64,000 bases of DNA from an uncultured Pseudodesulfovibrio sp. (GCF_963675635.1 NZ_OY776488.1:3368001-3432000); one strand, 5' to 3'; counted from the stretch's first letter, positions 8,367 to 16,995 are shown. Program-made: numbers and translations. The notes: generated from the letters alone by a model not told the origin.

Positions 8367-9806
8367 TTACCTTTGCTGCCCGTTTACGTGGCGCTGGACG
8401 GCTTTCTTGATAAAACCTTCCTCGATAAGTCTGTTCAGGATAGCGTCGAGGTCATTTTTATTCTCAGCGAATTTTGATTTTTTCGACACACCAATATACA
8501 GCTTGATTCTGTCTCTGGGGATATATCTAGTCTTGAAGATCTGTTTATTCAGACCCAGTCGCATGATGTCAAAATCAACTTGAGCATCGGTCCCTACGAG
8601 AGCATCCCATCGTTTTTCCTGAACCATTTTGAGCAATTGAGATTCATCTTTGCCTGCACGCTTGTCTAACGTGTCGTCTGTGTCAAATCGCTTAAAGTAC
8701 ACTGAGCCTCTTGTATATCCTATGCTGAGTCCATGAAGATCTTCGTATTGAGTAATTGATTGGGCAAGCGATTGGTCGTGAACGTACAAAGCAGGGCCAA
8801 GTTCATAGTAGGGGCGCGTCGTGAAAAGTGTGTATTTTTCTCGTTCTGGAGTACGCGCTATTCCAGTGATGACATCTGCGGAGCCATTTTCAATTTCGTA
8901 GAGACAGCGAACCCAGGGACGGCGAGACCATATAAACTTGATGCCCATACGTTTGCCGATTTCTTCCATGATGTCTTTGTCTATGCCGGTAATGAAATGT
9001 GTGCTGTCTTTGATTCTGAACGGAGGCCAAAAGTCAGTAACTATTGAATACGTCGGAATCGTCAACATGCCGGAATAACGTTCTATAAGTTGCTGATAGG
9101 TTCCATCGACTATCATCTGTGATAGTGCGTTTGAGACCTTGGCGGCTAACTCTTCATTTCCTGTAACCGCCTTGGATAGCATCAAATACAAAGGATCACT
9201 CGTCAATTTGAGTTGATATTTTAAAAGATGGTCTACGCCGAGCTTTTTTGCGGCATGAGTCATGACAAGGTCGCTGCCGATTATGGCCTGTACTCTTCTG
9301 TTGATTAAGAAATCTACCAGTGAAGATTCATCCCGACGTTCAATAATATTTAGGTTGGGCAGAGAATCAAAGGTAGGCCCATAGGAATAGCCGGCGACTG
9401 TTCCAACCCTGAGGTTGGTCAAGTCATCGAGGCTTGAGATTTTGAGTTTGCTGTCGGCCAGTGAAATGACCCAGTTGGTTTCAAGGCTGAGATGGCGAGA
9501 TGGATACAAAGCGTATTCTTCCCGCGCGCGGGTTTTCATCCCGGAGCAAACTGCGGTCACTGCTCCGTGTTCCAGGTCGTTTAAGCTCCGTTTCCATGAT
9601 CTCCTAACAAAACGTGGGGTAAGTCCTATTCGTGAAAAGACTTCAGTAAGTATTTCAATGTCCAGCCCTTGAGGTGTTTCGTCTACCCAATAATGATATG
9701 GAGGGTAGTTTTCCATGGCTATAAGCGGAGGAGTGATTTCTATCGAATCTGCTGCAACGGGTGAAATGGTTGCCATAAGAATTACCGCCATAATCAGAGA
9801 AATCAT
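8367..9806 (-). CDS. Periplasmic protein with two tandem solute-binding (SBP_bac_3) domains
   Basis: 479 residues. Signal peptide at 1-19 (ending PVAA|DS); first SBP family 3 domain about 25-250 (AMENYPPYHYW, GLDIEILTEVF, RVGTVAGYSYG); second about 252-475 (IVTDFWPPFRI, GIDKDIMEEIG, LSIGYTRGSVYF). Both keep the amino-acid-binding fold, but no membrane domain, kinase or ABC permease is attached or adjacent. It may be an orphan binding protein or a sensor partner. No Shine-Dalgarno is evident; the ATG at 9806 follows an in-frame stop 10 codons upstream, near an eight-A run. It lies between the tRNA fragment and tRNA-Pro, so it may be an island gene. Confidence 0.75.
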   Translation of the reverse strand: MISLIMAVILMATISPVAADSIEITPPLIAMENYPPYHYWVDETPQGLDIEILTEVFSRIGLTPRFVRRSWKRSLNDLEHGAVTAVCSGMKTRAREEYALYPSRHLSLETNWVISLADSKLKISSLDDLTNLRVGTVAGYSYGPTFDSLPNLNIIERRDESSLVDFLINRRVQAIIGSDLVMTHAAKKLGVDHLLKYQLKLTSDPLYLMLSKAVTGNEELAAKVSNALSQMIVDGTYQQLIERYSGMLTIPTYSIVTDFWPPFRIKDSTHFITGIDKDIMEEIGKRMGIKFIWSRRPWVRCLYEIENGSADVITGIARTPEREKYTLFTTRPYYELGPALYVHDQSLAQSITQYEDLHGLSIGYTRGSVYFKRFDTDDTLDKRAGKDESQLLKMVQEKRWDALVGTDAQVDFDIMRLGLNKQIFKTRYIPRDRIKLYIGVSKKSKFAENKNDLDAILNRLIEEGFIKKAVQRHVNGQQR

Positions 9807-9921
9807 GGTGGGAAAACCCGGCGATTTGGATTTTTTTTAACAGACAGCATGAAATAATTATTATCACATCTAACCGTTTTGAGAAAGTTCATTATAACTT
9901 GATGGAGAGAAAGTCGGGAAA

Positions 9922-10110
9922 TCATTTTGGCAACGGCAAATGATGCTCTTTTACGAGGACAGGCAAGATGCTCTGTTTAAGTAGTCCCTGGAGTATGATG
10001 GCTTCTCCGGATTTGGGAGACACGCCCTTGATGCAGGAGGGAATCGCAATGCGGTGGTGCCAGCACACGCCACAACGTTCGAGACAGCTTTGTGCTGTTT
10101 TATATGACAC
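9922..10110 (-). CDS. Possible small ORF of unknown function
   Basis: 62 residues from a GTG at 10110. The codon pattern looks coding (CLERCGVCWHHRIAIPSC), with four cysteines and two histidines in the first half. There is no ribosome site, and longer starts overlap the tRNA terminator. It could be a gene remnant inside the tRNA-bounded segment. Not recognised. Confidence 0.25.
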   Translation of the reverse strand: MSYKTAQSCLERCGVCWHHRIAIPSCIKGVSPKSGEAIILQGLLKQSILPVLVKEHHLPLPK

Positions 10111-10115
10111 ATATG

Positions 10116-10157
10116 AAAAAAGCCCTTGAACTTGGTGTGTTACCAAGATCAAAGGCT
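10116..10157 (-). terminator. Rho-independent terminator of tRNA-Pro
   Basis: AGCCCTTGAACTTGGT / ACCAAGATCAAAGGCT stem (two mismatches) with a 5-nt loop and a U6 tail on the minus strand, 12 nt after the tRNA 3' end. Confidence 0.85.
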
Positions 10158-10168
10158 ATTTATTTCAC

Positions 10169-10245
10169 TGGTCGGGGCGAAGAGATTTGAACTCCCGGCA
10201 TCCTGCTCCCAAAGCAGGCGCGCTACCAGACTGCGCCACGCCCCG
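10169..10245 (-). tRNA. tRNA-Pro, anticodon TGG
   Basis: 77 nt with encoded CCA. The acceptor stem CGGGGCG/CGCCCCG pairs perfectly. D arm GCGC...GCGC, anticodon stem CCTGC/GCAGG enclosing loop TTTGGGA (anticodon TGG), T arm with GTTCAAATC. It reads proline CCA and wobble codons. Its 3' end is duplicated at 8223-8239, and a terminator follows directly. Confidence 0.97.
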
Positions 10246-10370
10246 TCAGATTCGTGAGGATTCCACAGACTTTGTTGCTGCGAGAATGTCAGATCCTTTG
10301 CGTAGAAGACTACGCTACGGTCTCGATATCCTCTTGCGTCCTGTCAGATAAAAATCCTCACGAATCTGAC
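10245..10370. repeat. 126-bp inverted-repeat element next to tRNA-Pro
   Basis: GTCAGATTCGTGAGGATT (10245-10262) and its exact reverse complement (10353-10370) are 18-bp arms around a 90-bp core. The core contains a perfect GCGTAG-AAGA-CTACGC hairpin (10300-10315) and further TGTCAGAT copies at about 10288 and 10342. The left arm begins on the first base of the tRNA. No ORF inside. Resembles a MITE-like or palindromic intergenic repeat. Confidence 0.7.
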
Positions 10371-10459
10371 AAGTCGCAAATACGTATGTTCTGGTAGCAT
10401 TGGTGTAAAAAGTGAATTCTGGCATATTGGGCTATGCGGAAATCCGATTTTACTGCATT

Positions 10460-10490
10460 TTGTCAGATGGATGAGTTATCAATCTGACAA
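10460..10490. repeat. Second TGTCAGAT inverted repeat
   Basis: TTGTCAGAT (10460-10468) and ATCTGACAA (10482-10490), 9-bp perfect arms with a 13-bp loop. They share the TGTCAGAT core with the larger element at 10245-10370. The rest of 10371-10561 shows no gene. Confidence 0.6.
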
Positions 10491-10561
10491 GAACCAAAAC
10501 AAACAACTTCGCCGTTGAGGGAAGCATACCTACTGCATATGCTCGCTCTTGGCAAGCACGA

Positions 10562-11581
10562 CTATTCCATATCTACGCCGGAGATGGTTTTACCGCATTT
10601 GGAGCATTTGCCGTCCTTGATCCCAGAGCGTTGCAGGGAAAAGCCGGAACGGTCTATGAGTTGAGCGTTGCAGCCTGGGCAGTAGGTCGTTTGCCGGTTC
10701 AGGCCGGGCATGTTGCCGATATAGACGTATTTTAAACCGTTGGATTTTCCTATGTCGTATGCTGTTTCCAGTGCTTCGGCCGGTGTCACACCCGAATCCG
10801 TCATTTTGTAATCCGGGTGAAAACGCGAGATATGCCAAGGCGTATCCGTACCCAGTTCTTTGGCGATAAAGTCGGTCAGGTTGTTTAGTTCTTCGGGTGA
10901 GTCATTGTGCCCAGGGATGAGCAATGTGGTGACTTCCAACCACCAGTTCAGGTCATGTTTGATTTTTTTAAGGTTGTTCAGAACAGGCTTCAGACGTGCA
11001 CCGGATATTTTCTTGTAGAAATCTTCGGTGAAACATTTCAGGTCAACGTTGATGGCGTCAATAAGCGGTGCCAGTTCGTCGAGGCATTCTGTGCTCATGA
11101 ACCCGTTTGACACCATGATGTTTTTCAGACCGTGCTCTTTGGCGAGGGTCGCTGTGTCCTGCATCAATTCGAAAAAAATGGTCGGTTCGGAGTAGGTGTA
11201 TGCTATGGAGGCCGCACCGAGCCGCAGCGCATCGTCTACCAGTTGCCGTGGCGTGATGTTACGGCCTTCGATAATGCCATTTTCGTGCGGAGGCTGGGAG
11301 AGTGACCAGTTCTGGCAGAATGAACAGCGCAGGTTGCATCCCATGGTGGCGATTGAATAGGTGCGAGTTCCCGGCTGGAAGTGGTAGAGCGGTTTTTTTT
11401 CTACCGGATCGAGATTCTGTGCGGCGATCTTGTCATAGTTTAGGGAAAAAAGTGTGCCGTCGCGGTTCTCGCGAACTCCGCACCGCCCTCGCTGGCCTTG
11501 TTTAATAGGGCAATAATGATTGCATAGTCGGCAGGAAACAATTCCCCGACCAATTGGTTCCCATAGTCTTGCTTCGATCAT
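10562..11581 (-). CDS. amrS: AmmeMemoRadiSam system radical SAM enzyme
   Basis: 339 residues. The N-terminal cysteine set C17, C20, C24, C34 is followed by the radical SAM motif C82-X3-C86-X2-C89 (GCNLRCSFC) and YSEPTIFFE, the pattern of the AmrS/PflA-like family. The C-terminus adds a zinc-ribbon-like pair, YCPGC and KCSKCGK. AmrS is usually encoded with AmrA (AMMECR1) and AmrB (Memo); neither is in this window, so the partners lie elsewhere. The exact reaction is not established. GGAGG precedes ATG by 8 nt. Confidence 0.88.
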   Translation of the reverse strand: MIEARLWEPIGRGIVSCRLCNHYCPIKQGQRGRCGVRENRDGTLFSLNYDKIAAQNLDPVEKKPLYHFQPGTRTYSIATMGCNLRCSFCQNWSLSQPPHENGIIEGRNITPRQLVDDALRLGAASIAYTYSEPTIFFELMQDTATLAKEHGLKNIMVSNGFMSTECLDELAPLIDAINVDLKCFTEDFYKKISGARLKPVLNNLKKIKHDLNWWLEVTTLLIPGHNDSPEELNNLTDFIAKELGTDTPWHISRFHPDYKMTDSGVTPAEALETAYDIGKSNGLKYVYIGNMPGLNRQTTYCPGCNAQLIDRSGFSLQRSGIKDGKCSKCGKTISGVDME

Positions 11582-11646
11582 GGCAAAAACCTCCTGTCGA
11601 GACTCTATCAGAAGGGTGTGTCTTCGTCATGGTCCGCGTGAGCAAT

Positions 11647-12027
11647 TTAATCCTTTTTGGATTTTGTGATAGTTGTCCGGGTGGTCTTTTTCCCGTCCTC
11701 ATCCACGAATTCTTCAGTTGTTGTCGTTGTGGAGTTCGAGTTGGCCGGTTTGGAAGAGAATCCCCATGGTGTGACGACAATTTCCCGGTCGTACCAGTCT
11801 GTTTCTTCCTTCTTTGGGGGATCGGAACTGATGGTCGTGTCTCCGGCCTCATTCGTGCCGAAGGTCGTAGTCGGCTTTTCCTCTTCGACAGCACGGGTAC
11901 CGAACAAATTATCTTGCCGGTTTTTAGCTGTGTCTTCATTTTTGAATTTATTCTGAGCCAGTGCAGGCGTGAGCGTCAAAACCAGGACGGTCAGGATGGC
12001 AATGGCTATGGTACTGAAATGGCGCAT
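11647..12027 (-). CDS. Small exported hydrophilic protein, unknown function
   Basis: 126 residues from the ATG at 12027, chosen because GGAGG lies 5 nt upstream; an ATG 12 nt further up overlaps that site. Signal peptide about 1-24 (ending ALA|QNKF). The mature part is low-complexity and charged, with Thr-rich runs (SNSTTTTTEEF, KTTRTTITKS). No domain recognised. It lies 65 bp upstream of amrS on the same strand and may be co-transcribed. Confidence 0.6.
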   Translation of the reverse strand: MRHFSTIAIAILTVLVLTLTPALAQNKFKNEDTAKNRQDNLFGTRAVEEEKPTTTFGTNEAGDTTISSDPPKKEETDWYDREIVVTPWGFSSKPANSNSTTTTTEEFVDEDGKKTTRTTITKSKKD

Positions 12028-12184
12028 GGTTTCCTCCATGGCAGACGGTGTTCTATACTACTGTCAATATACGCGTGGGCCGTGCTGATGGCAATGCAAA
12101 TGGCGGGCCGCCTAATCTCTCCTTGAACTTGAGCGAGCAACCATCTATAGAAGCTCCATCTTGAACGCTTGTGAGGAGAGAGAT

Positions 12185-13246
12185 ATGAGCGATAGCGCCA
12201 AACGTTCCCAGGCATACACCGCAGCCGGTGTGAACATCGAGGCAGGCAATGAATTTGTCGGCCGCATCAAAGACATGGTGAAATCCACCTTCACGCCCGG
12301 CGTGGCAACGGACATCGGCGGCTTCGGCGGCCTGTTCAAACCCGAAATTTCAGGCATGGAAGCACCCATGCTCGTGGCCGGGGCTGACGGCGTGGGTACC
12401 AAACTCAAACTCGCCTTCATGTTCGACAAACATGACACCGTGGGCATTGACCTCGTGGCCATGTCGGTTAACGATGTGCTTGTTCAGGGTGCGACTCCAC
12501 TGTTTTTTCTTGACTATTTTGCTACAGGCAAACTGGAATCCGGCGTTGCCGCACAGGTTGTGTCCGGCGTGTGCGAGGGCTGTCGTCAGTCTGCTTGTGC
12601 ACTCCTTGGTGGTGAAACGGCTGAAATGCCAGGATTCTACCCTGACGGCGAATATGACCTTTCTGGTTTTGCCGTTGGTATGGTCGATACTCCAAAAATG
12701 GTGACCGGAAAGGACGTCAAGGCCGGTGATGTGCTTATCGGACTCGGCTCCACGGGCGCGCACTCGAACGGGTGGTCCCTGATCCGCAAGATTCTGGGTG
12801 AATCCGGTCTCAAGCAGGATGACATTTTCCCTGGTACGGACAAGACCGTGGCCGAAGTGCTTATTGAGCCGACCAAAATTTACGTCAAGGCTGTCCTCGA
12901 AGTCATGAAGTCCCTGACCATCAAGGGCATGGTCCATGTGACCGGCGGTGGCTTCTATGACAATATTCCCCGTGTCCTGCCTGATAGTGTCACTGCCGCC
13001 ATCGAGTTCGGTTCCTGGGATATGCTGCCGATTTTCGATTGGCTCAAGAATCAAGGCGGACTGTCCTGGCCGGAAATGTTGCAGATATTCAACTGCGGCA
13101 TTGGCTACATTCTCATCCTCGACGCAGCCTCTGCGGACAAGGCCATGGAAATACTTGACGCTCGCGACGATGTGGATGCTTATCGCATTGGTGAAATCGT
13201 TGAACGCGATGGGGCCGGGGAACAGGTCGAGATATCTTTCCCCTAG
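12185..13246 (+). CDS. purM: Phosphoribosylformylglycinamidine cyclo-ligase
   Basis: 353 residues. The start at 12185 is preceded by GAGGAGAGAG; an in-frame TTG/ATG 24 nt upstream is less likely. Hallmarks of PurM are present: SQAYTAAGVNIEAG at the N-terminus, ADGVGTKLKLAF, DLVAMSVNDVLVQGA, GGETAEMPGFY and HVTGGGFYDNIPR. It performs ATP-dependent closure of FGAM to AIR, step five of purine synthesis, in the cytoplasm. Monocistronic with a terminator. Confidence 0.97.
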   Translation: MSDSAKRSQAYTAAGVNIEAGNEFVGRIKDMVKSTFTPGVATDIGGFGGLFKPEISGMEAPMLVAGADGVGTKLKLAFMFDKHDTVGIDLVAMSVNDVLVQGATPLFFLDYFATGKLESGVAAQVVSGVCEGCRQSACALLGGETAEMPGFYPDGEYDLSGFAVGMVDTPKMVTGKDVKAGDVLIGLGSTGAHSNGWSLIRKILGESGLKQDDIFPGTDKTVAEVLIEPTKIYVKAVLEVMKSLTIKGMVHVTGGGFYDNIPRVLPDSVTAAIEFGSWDMLPIFDWLKNQGGLSWPEMLQIFNCGIGYILILDAASADKAMEILDARDDVDAYRIGEIVERDGAGEQVEISFP

Positions 13247-13271
13247 TTCCAGATATATCCGATTTATAACG

Positions 13272-13297
13272 GGCCGCTCCAAGGAGCGGTCTTTTTT
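13272..13297 (+). terminator. Rho-independent terminator of purM
   Basis: CCGCTCC-AA-GGAGCGG stem followed by six T. Confidence 0.9.
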
Positions 13298-13555
13298 GTG
13301 GTGTTGATGTGAGTTTGTCTTGAGTCTGTTTCGATCTTTACAATAAAACGTCTTCGCTGGTTTTGTTACGGCGAAAGCCGTGACATGTCGCGAGCGGTGT
13401 GCGACGTCAAATACGAGGCAGGAAATGATGGCTTGCCAATAATGCTGCTGTCGGCGCTCGCGTGCAGTGCAGGCGGTATGATCATTGCGTTGGGCATGTG
13501 ATATCGAATGGGGGCTGCTAGGCACATGAGATAGTTGTTGATAGAGGTAATAAGA
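13298..13555. other. Intergenic region without recognisable gene
   Basis: Between the convergent purM and radical SAM genes. A short GGC-GAAA-GCC hairpin lies near 13371. No ORF has both a ribosome site and coding character. Confidence 0.5.
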
Positions 13556-13582
13556 ATGCCGCCTTCCATTCGGAGGGCGGCA
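13556..13582 (-). terminator. Probable terminator of radical SAM gene
   Basis: ATGCCGCC / GGCGGCAT perfect 8-bp stem, 18 nt after the minus-strand stop. The T tail on the minus strand is short. Confidence 0.55.
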
Positions 13583-13600
13583 TTGTTGTTTTATGTGTTT

Positions 13601-14863
13601 TTACCCGAGATATGGGTTGAAATATCCGTATTCTATCCAGGGCAGGGCTTTCTTGAGTCGTTTTTTGAAGTTCATGAACCCCATGCTCGGGGAGCGCCCG
13701 AAGGGCTTCATCAGCTTCATGTAGAGGTCCGGGTCAAGATTGAGATTGCGCAACTGGATGAAATCGTACTTGCAGGATTCACCCAGCTCGACCAGTGCGT
13801 CGAATTCTTCTTCGGTGTCAGTGATACCGGGGAAGAAGAGCAGATTGAGCGACACGAACATGCCGACCTCATGGGCTTTGGCAATAGTCTCTCGAACGTC
13901 ATCGAACGTATAGCCTTTCGGGCGGTAATAAGCCTCGTATGGGCCTTTGCGAGCCGAGTTCAAGCTGACCCGTATGGAGTTCACTCCGGCAATTTTCAGG
14001 GCGGGGATGACCATTGAGCGCGAACCATTGGTGTTCACGTTTACAGTGCCGGAGCCGCCGTCTGAGCGGTACTCCTTGACTGCATCGCAGATAAGTTCAG
14101 CTTCGGTAAGGGGTTCGCCTTCACAGCCTTGTCCAAAGGAGAATATGGGACGGCGTTCACGAGATTCGTGACGGCGCATGACCTGCACGATTTCCTCGAC
14201 CGTAGGGGTAAAGCCGATGCGGCATTGCGGAGAAGGAAAACCGGAATCTTCAGGTTGCAGTGAAATGCAGCCCACACATTGGGCGTTACAGGCCTGTGCT
14301 GTCGGCAGCGGGCATTCGAATCGGCCCAGAGAAAGATTTTTTGCAGCAGGGCAGCCGCTGGACAGGGCGCAACCGGCTAGGTGGTTTACCAAACGGTTAT
14401 CCGGCATTTCCGAAATGAGTTGATGCGCGCCTGCTTCTACCCGATCTGGCGGAATGTGGGTGAACACTTGGCGTTTGTCGTCGTCCACTTTCTTTGCGCA
14501 AACCCAGAATCTGCCGTCCGCAAATCCTATGCCGCCATAAGAAAGCAAGGGGAGAATCGGAGCGTCGTCATCAAGTTCATACGCAGAAATTCCTGTGAGT
14601 GTGTGACCAGGACTGGCGAAAGCTGCCACAGCCAGTTCTTCCATCACTTCGGCTTGCCCTGTCTCCGGGTTGTACCCCATCGCATGTCTGCCGGGCAGCA
14701 TGAAAAACTCTGATTCTGCGGGGAGTGGAGTGATTTCATCGGGTCTGGGCAGGCCGTACTCGTCGCCGCGGCGAATCATGAGTAAAAGATCCGGGTGATC
14801 AAATATCTCACCTTCCGGAGTTGCAAACAGCATTCTAGGCTGAGGTTTTTTCTTGGATGACAT
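13601..14863 (-). CDS. Radical SAM protein of unknown substrate
   Basis: 420 residues. The N-terminal ~150 residues are a family-specific region. A cysteine-rich stretch (CALSSGCP, then FECPLPTAQACNAQCVGC) holds the radical SAM triad CNAQCVGC at about 190, followed by FSFGQGCEGEPL, VNVNTNGS and SIRVSLNSA, the SPASM/MoaA-like barrel strands. The extra cysteines suggest a second cluster. The first residues mention a cognate-like MLFATPEGEIFDHP segment but no known substrate-binding domain. Monocistronic. Confidence 0.75.
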   Translation of the reverse strand: MSSKKKPQPRMLFATPEGEIFDHPDLLLMIRRGDEYGLPRPDEITPLPAESEFFMLPGRHAMGYNPETGQAEVMEELAVAAFASPGHTLTGISAYELDDDAPILPLLSYGGIGFADGRFWVCAKKVDDDKRQVFTHIPPDRVEAGAHQLISEMPDNRLVNHLAGCALSSGCPAAKNLSLGRFECPLPTAQACNAQCVGCISLQPEDSGFPSPQCRIGFTPTVEEIVQVMRRHESRERRPIFSFGQGCEGEPLTEAELICDAVKEYRSDGGSGTVNVNTNGSRSMVIPALKIAGVNSIRVSLNSARKGPYEAYYRPKGYTFDDVRETIAKAHEVGMFVSLNLLFFPGITDTEEEFDALVELGESCKYDFIQLRNLNLDPDLYMKLMKPFGRSPSMGFMNFKKRLKKALPWIEYGYFNPYLG

Positions 14864-14984
14864 AATGACGGCATCCTAATGTGAACGCGGGGATTGGGCA
14901 AGAGGCGAATCCACATTATAATCTCGAGCATTATCGCGGAAAGAAACGACCGTTTGCCATGTCAGTGTGTTGTGCTCTATTGTG

Positions 14985-15030
14985 TATCCGCTGGATCATG
15001 TTTTCAATTTCATGACATATCCAGAGGATA
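14985..15030 (+). promoter_or_regulatory. Structured leader hairpin upstream of exported protein gene
   Basis: TATCC-GCTGGAT-CATG pairs with CATGAC-ATATCCAG-AGGATA across a 10-nt loop, 70 nt upstream of the start at 15101. A possible promoter (TTGCCA about 18 nt before TATTGT) lies just upstream, so the hairpin would sit near the transcript 5' end. RNA stability or regulation is possible. Confidence 0.35.
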
Positions 15031-15100
15031 CGTGGTCCTATGGCTTCTGGTATGTACAGAATGGTGCCGTTGAATAAGCAAGATGAGAGGAGAATCAAAG

Positions 15101-15580
15101 ATGAACCGAGGACTCAGGAAATATTCCCTTTGTGTACTTGGCCTGATAGTTGCCGCGTTGGTTTTTTCGATTGCTCCGGCATCAGCCCTCATGCCGCCGG
15201 AAGTGTATGCCAAGGCGTCCAGAGAATCCAAAATCAAGGCCATTGCCACTGTTGTTGATGTGAAGGTTGTTCTTGTTGGGGAACGTTATACTTCCAAGGT
15301 CGTCTCTTTCGTACTCAAGTACGCGCTTGAGAAGGGTGTGCCAGAAACTTTTACCGGGACCTGTCTGTCCAAAGATTCGGAAGAGCAGCGAGCCAATGCC
15401 ATGGTGGGCGGTGATACGTATTTTTATCCCCATATCGGCGATACTGTGTTCGTGACCATCCAGGAGAAAAGTGGACCCATAACATCCATGACGCCTATGA
15501 CGCCGGAGCTTGAACGCGTCGTCCGGGAAGAGCCGGAGCGACTCAAGTATGGCGTCACTGAGGTTTTCTTCGAGGAATAA
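15101..15580 (+). CDS. Exported protein of unknown function
   Basis: 159 residues from the ATG at 15101, preceded by AGAGGAGAATC; an ATG 18 nt upstream is less favoured. Signal peptide about 1-30 (ending ASA|LMPP). The mature part has a beta-rich pattern (TVVDVKVVLVGERYTSKVVSFVL, then TVFVTIQEKSGP). No family recognised with confidence. Confidence 0.65.
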   Translation: MNRGLRKYSLCVLGLIVAALVFSIAPASALMPPEVYAKASRESKIKAIATVVDVKVVLVGERYTSKVVSFVLKYALEKGVPETFTGTCLSKDSEEQRANAMVGGDTYFYPHIGDTVFVTIQEKSGPITSMTPMTPELERVVREEPERLKYGVTEVFFEE

Positions 15581-15797
15581 ATCTGTATGGCCAGCTCTGA
15601 GGGTTGCCGGTATGCGGTAATGGCGAGAGCGTAGGACTTTGGGATTCGTTGTTCTTTCCTGAGTGCGGCGATACCGGTAGGAGTATCGCTGTCTTGCCTT
15701 TCAAATTGGTCCTGAGTGCGTCGACAAAGGGAAGCTTTGTCGAGGAGGGGGAAGGCGGCTTGTCTTGATTCGAATGGATGTGTGATCCCACGAGAGA

Positions 15798-15824
15798 AGG
15801 TCGGTACCCAATGGGTACCGACCT
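15798..15824. terminator. Hairpin terminator between exported protein gene and rpsI
   Basis: AGGTCGGTACCC-AAT-GGGTACCGACCT, a perfect 12-bp stem between convergent genes. T tails are modest on both sides, so it may act bidirectionally. The preceding 15581-15797 stretch shows no gene. Confidence 0.65.
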
Positions 15825-15854
15825 TTGATAGTCTTCTGTGTTCCGATTCTCGGC

Positions 15855-16244
15855 TTAACGCTTGGAGAACTGGAAGCTGGCGCGGGCGCCGCGGAGACCG
15901 TACTTTTTACGCTCTTTCTTACGAGCATCGCGGGTCAGGAGACCGGCGGGCTTCAGAACGGAGCGCAGATCGGGATCGATCTCGCACAGTGCGCGGGAAA
16001 TGCCGTGGCGCAGGGCTTCAGCCTGACCGGACACGCCGCCGCCGGAGCAGTTGGCCTTGATGTCGTACTTGTCGAGCATCTTGACCAGCTTCAGGGGCTG
16101 CTGCACAATCATCTGCAGGGTCTTGCGGGGAAAGTAATCCTCGAAAGGACGACCGTTAACGGTGATCTGCCCGGTACCAGCGTAAAGGCGGGTACGGGAG
16201 ATGGCGTTTTTTCTTTTACCAGTGCTGTAAGTGAAATCGCTCAT
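15855..16244 (-). CDS. rpsI: 30S ribosomal protein S9
   Basis: 129 residues. It has the S9 signature GGGVSGQAEALRHGISRALCEIDP in its middle third and the basic tail ending RASFQFSKR, which reaches the P site of the ribosome. It follows rplM by 12 nt, the universal L13-S9 operon. Confidence 0.98.
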   Translation of the reverse strand: MSDFTYSTGKRKNAISRTRLYAGTGQITVNGRPFEDYFPRKTLQMIVQQPLKLVKMLDKYDIKANCSGGGVSGQAEALRHGISRALCEIDPDLRSVLKPAGLLTRDARKKERKKYGLRGARASFQFSKR

Positions 16245-16256
16245 GATAATCCCCGA

Positions 16257-16685
16257 TTAAATATCCAAAGGTTTGGGAGCCTGGGCTGCGTGCGGATGCT
16301 CGGAACCTGCGTAGACCTTCAGCTTCTTGAGCTGCTGGGCGGCAATGCGGTTCTTGGGCAGCATGCCTTTGACAGCGGCAGTGATGACGTTCTCAGGCTT
16401 GATGGCCAACATCTCGCGGAGGGTCTTTTCTTTCAGACCACCAGGATGATTGGTGTGCTTGTAGTACATCTTCTTGTCCAGCTTCTGGCCAGTGACCTTG
16501 ATCTTGTCGGCGTTGATGACAATCACGAAGTCGCCCATATCCATGTGGTGGGCGAATTCAGGCTTGTGCTTACCGCGCAGACGAGTGGTGATCTCGGTGG
16601 CCAAACGGCCCAGGATCTTGTCCGTGGCGTCGACGATGAACCATTCGCGGTTCGCGTCTTCCGGCTTCGGGCTATATGTCTTCAT
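16257..16685 (-). CDS. rplM: 50S ribosomal protein L13
   Basis: 142 residues, [20 protein letters not shown] at the N-terminus, with the L13 signature [21 protein letters not shown] near the C-terminus. First gene of the L13-S9 operon, driven by the promoter at 16718-16746. Confidence 0.98.
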   Translation of the reverse strand: MKTYSPKPEDANREWFIVDATDKILGRLATEITTRLRGKHKPEFAHHMDMGDFVIVINADKIKVTGQKLDKKMYYKHTNHPGGLKEKTLREMLAIKPENVITAAVKGMLPKNRIAAQQLKKLKVYAGSEHPHAAQAPKPLDI

Positions 16686-16717
16686 AAAATTGCTCCTTGC
16701 GCAAACTAAGAGGGGGT

Positions 16718-16746
16718 CTTCTACGCATATGGAATGCGCGTGTCAA
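16718..16746 (-). promoter_or_regulatory. Sigma-70 promoter of rplM-rpsI
   Basis: On the minus strand TTGACA (16741-16746) and TAGAAG (16718-16723) are 17 bp apart. A perfect -35 box, with the -10 about 33 bp upstream of the start codon. Confidence 0.7.
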
Positions 16747-16940
16747 CCCTCATGCAACGTATAATGTATAATCGCGCGATCAGAAGTGAGGGCACATATG
16801 GGGACATTTGTAACGGGGGTGTCCCAAACATGCTATTCTTCTAACCGGGATGATGCTTCTGCCACATATTGCGTCAAGTGACAAGTTTTTTTTGTCGCTG
16901 GACATTGGAGGTCGAAAATTGTTGATTTCAAACATCTGTT

Positions 16941-16969
16941 TTGCACTGTTCAATACAGCATGCTATCAT
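16941..16969 (+). promoter_or_regulatory. Sigma-70 promoter of small lipoprotein gene
   Basis: TTGCAC (16941-16946), 17-bp spacer, TATCAT (16964-16969); start codon 27 bp downstream of the -10. Confidence 0.75.
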
Positions 16970-16995
16970 TCGAGAAATTCAAGAGAGGAGTCCTT

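Noticed and set aside
9800-9870. Frameshift in an eight-A run extending the N-terminus of the tandem binding protein
   Set aside because: One extra A would add a basic n-region, but the existing ATG already gives a complete signal peptide, so no shift is needed.
13383-13405. TGTCGC...GCGACG near 13.4 kb as another enhancer site
   Set aside because: Spacer is 9 rather than 3, one arm is imperfect, and no sigma-54 promoter is nearby.
12350-13525. 391-residue minus-strand ORF covering purM
   Set aside because: Complete antisense shadow of purM; low-quality composition, no ribosome site, no family resemblance.
15825-16709. 294-residue plus-strand ORF across rpsI and rplM
   Set aside because: Antisense to two certain ribosomal protein genes.
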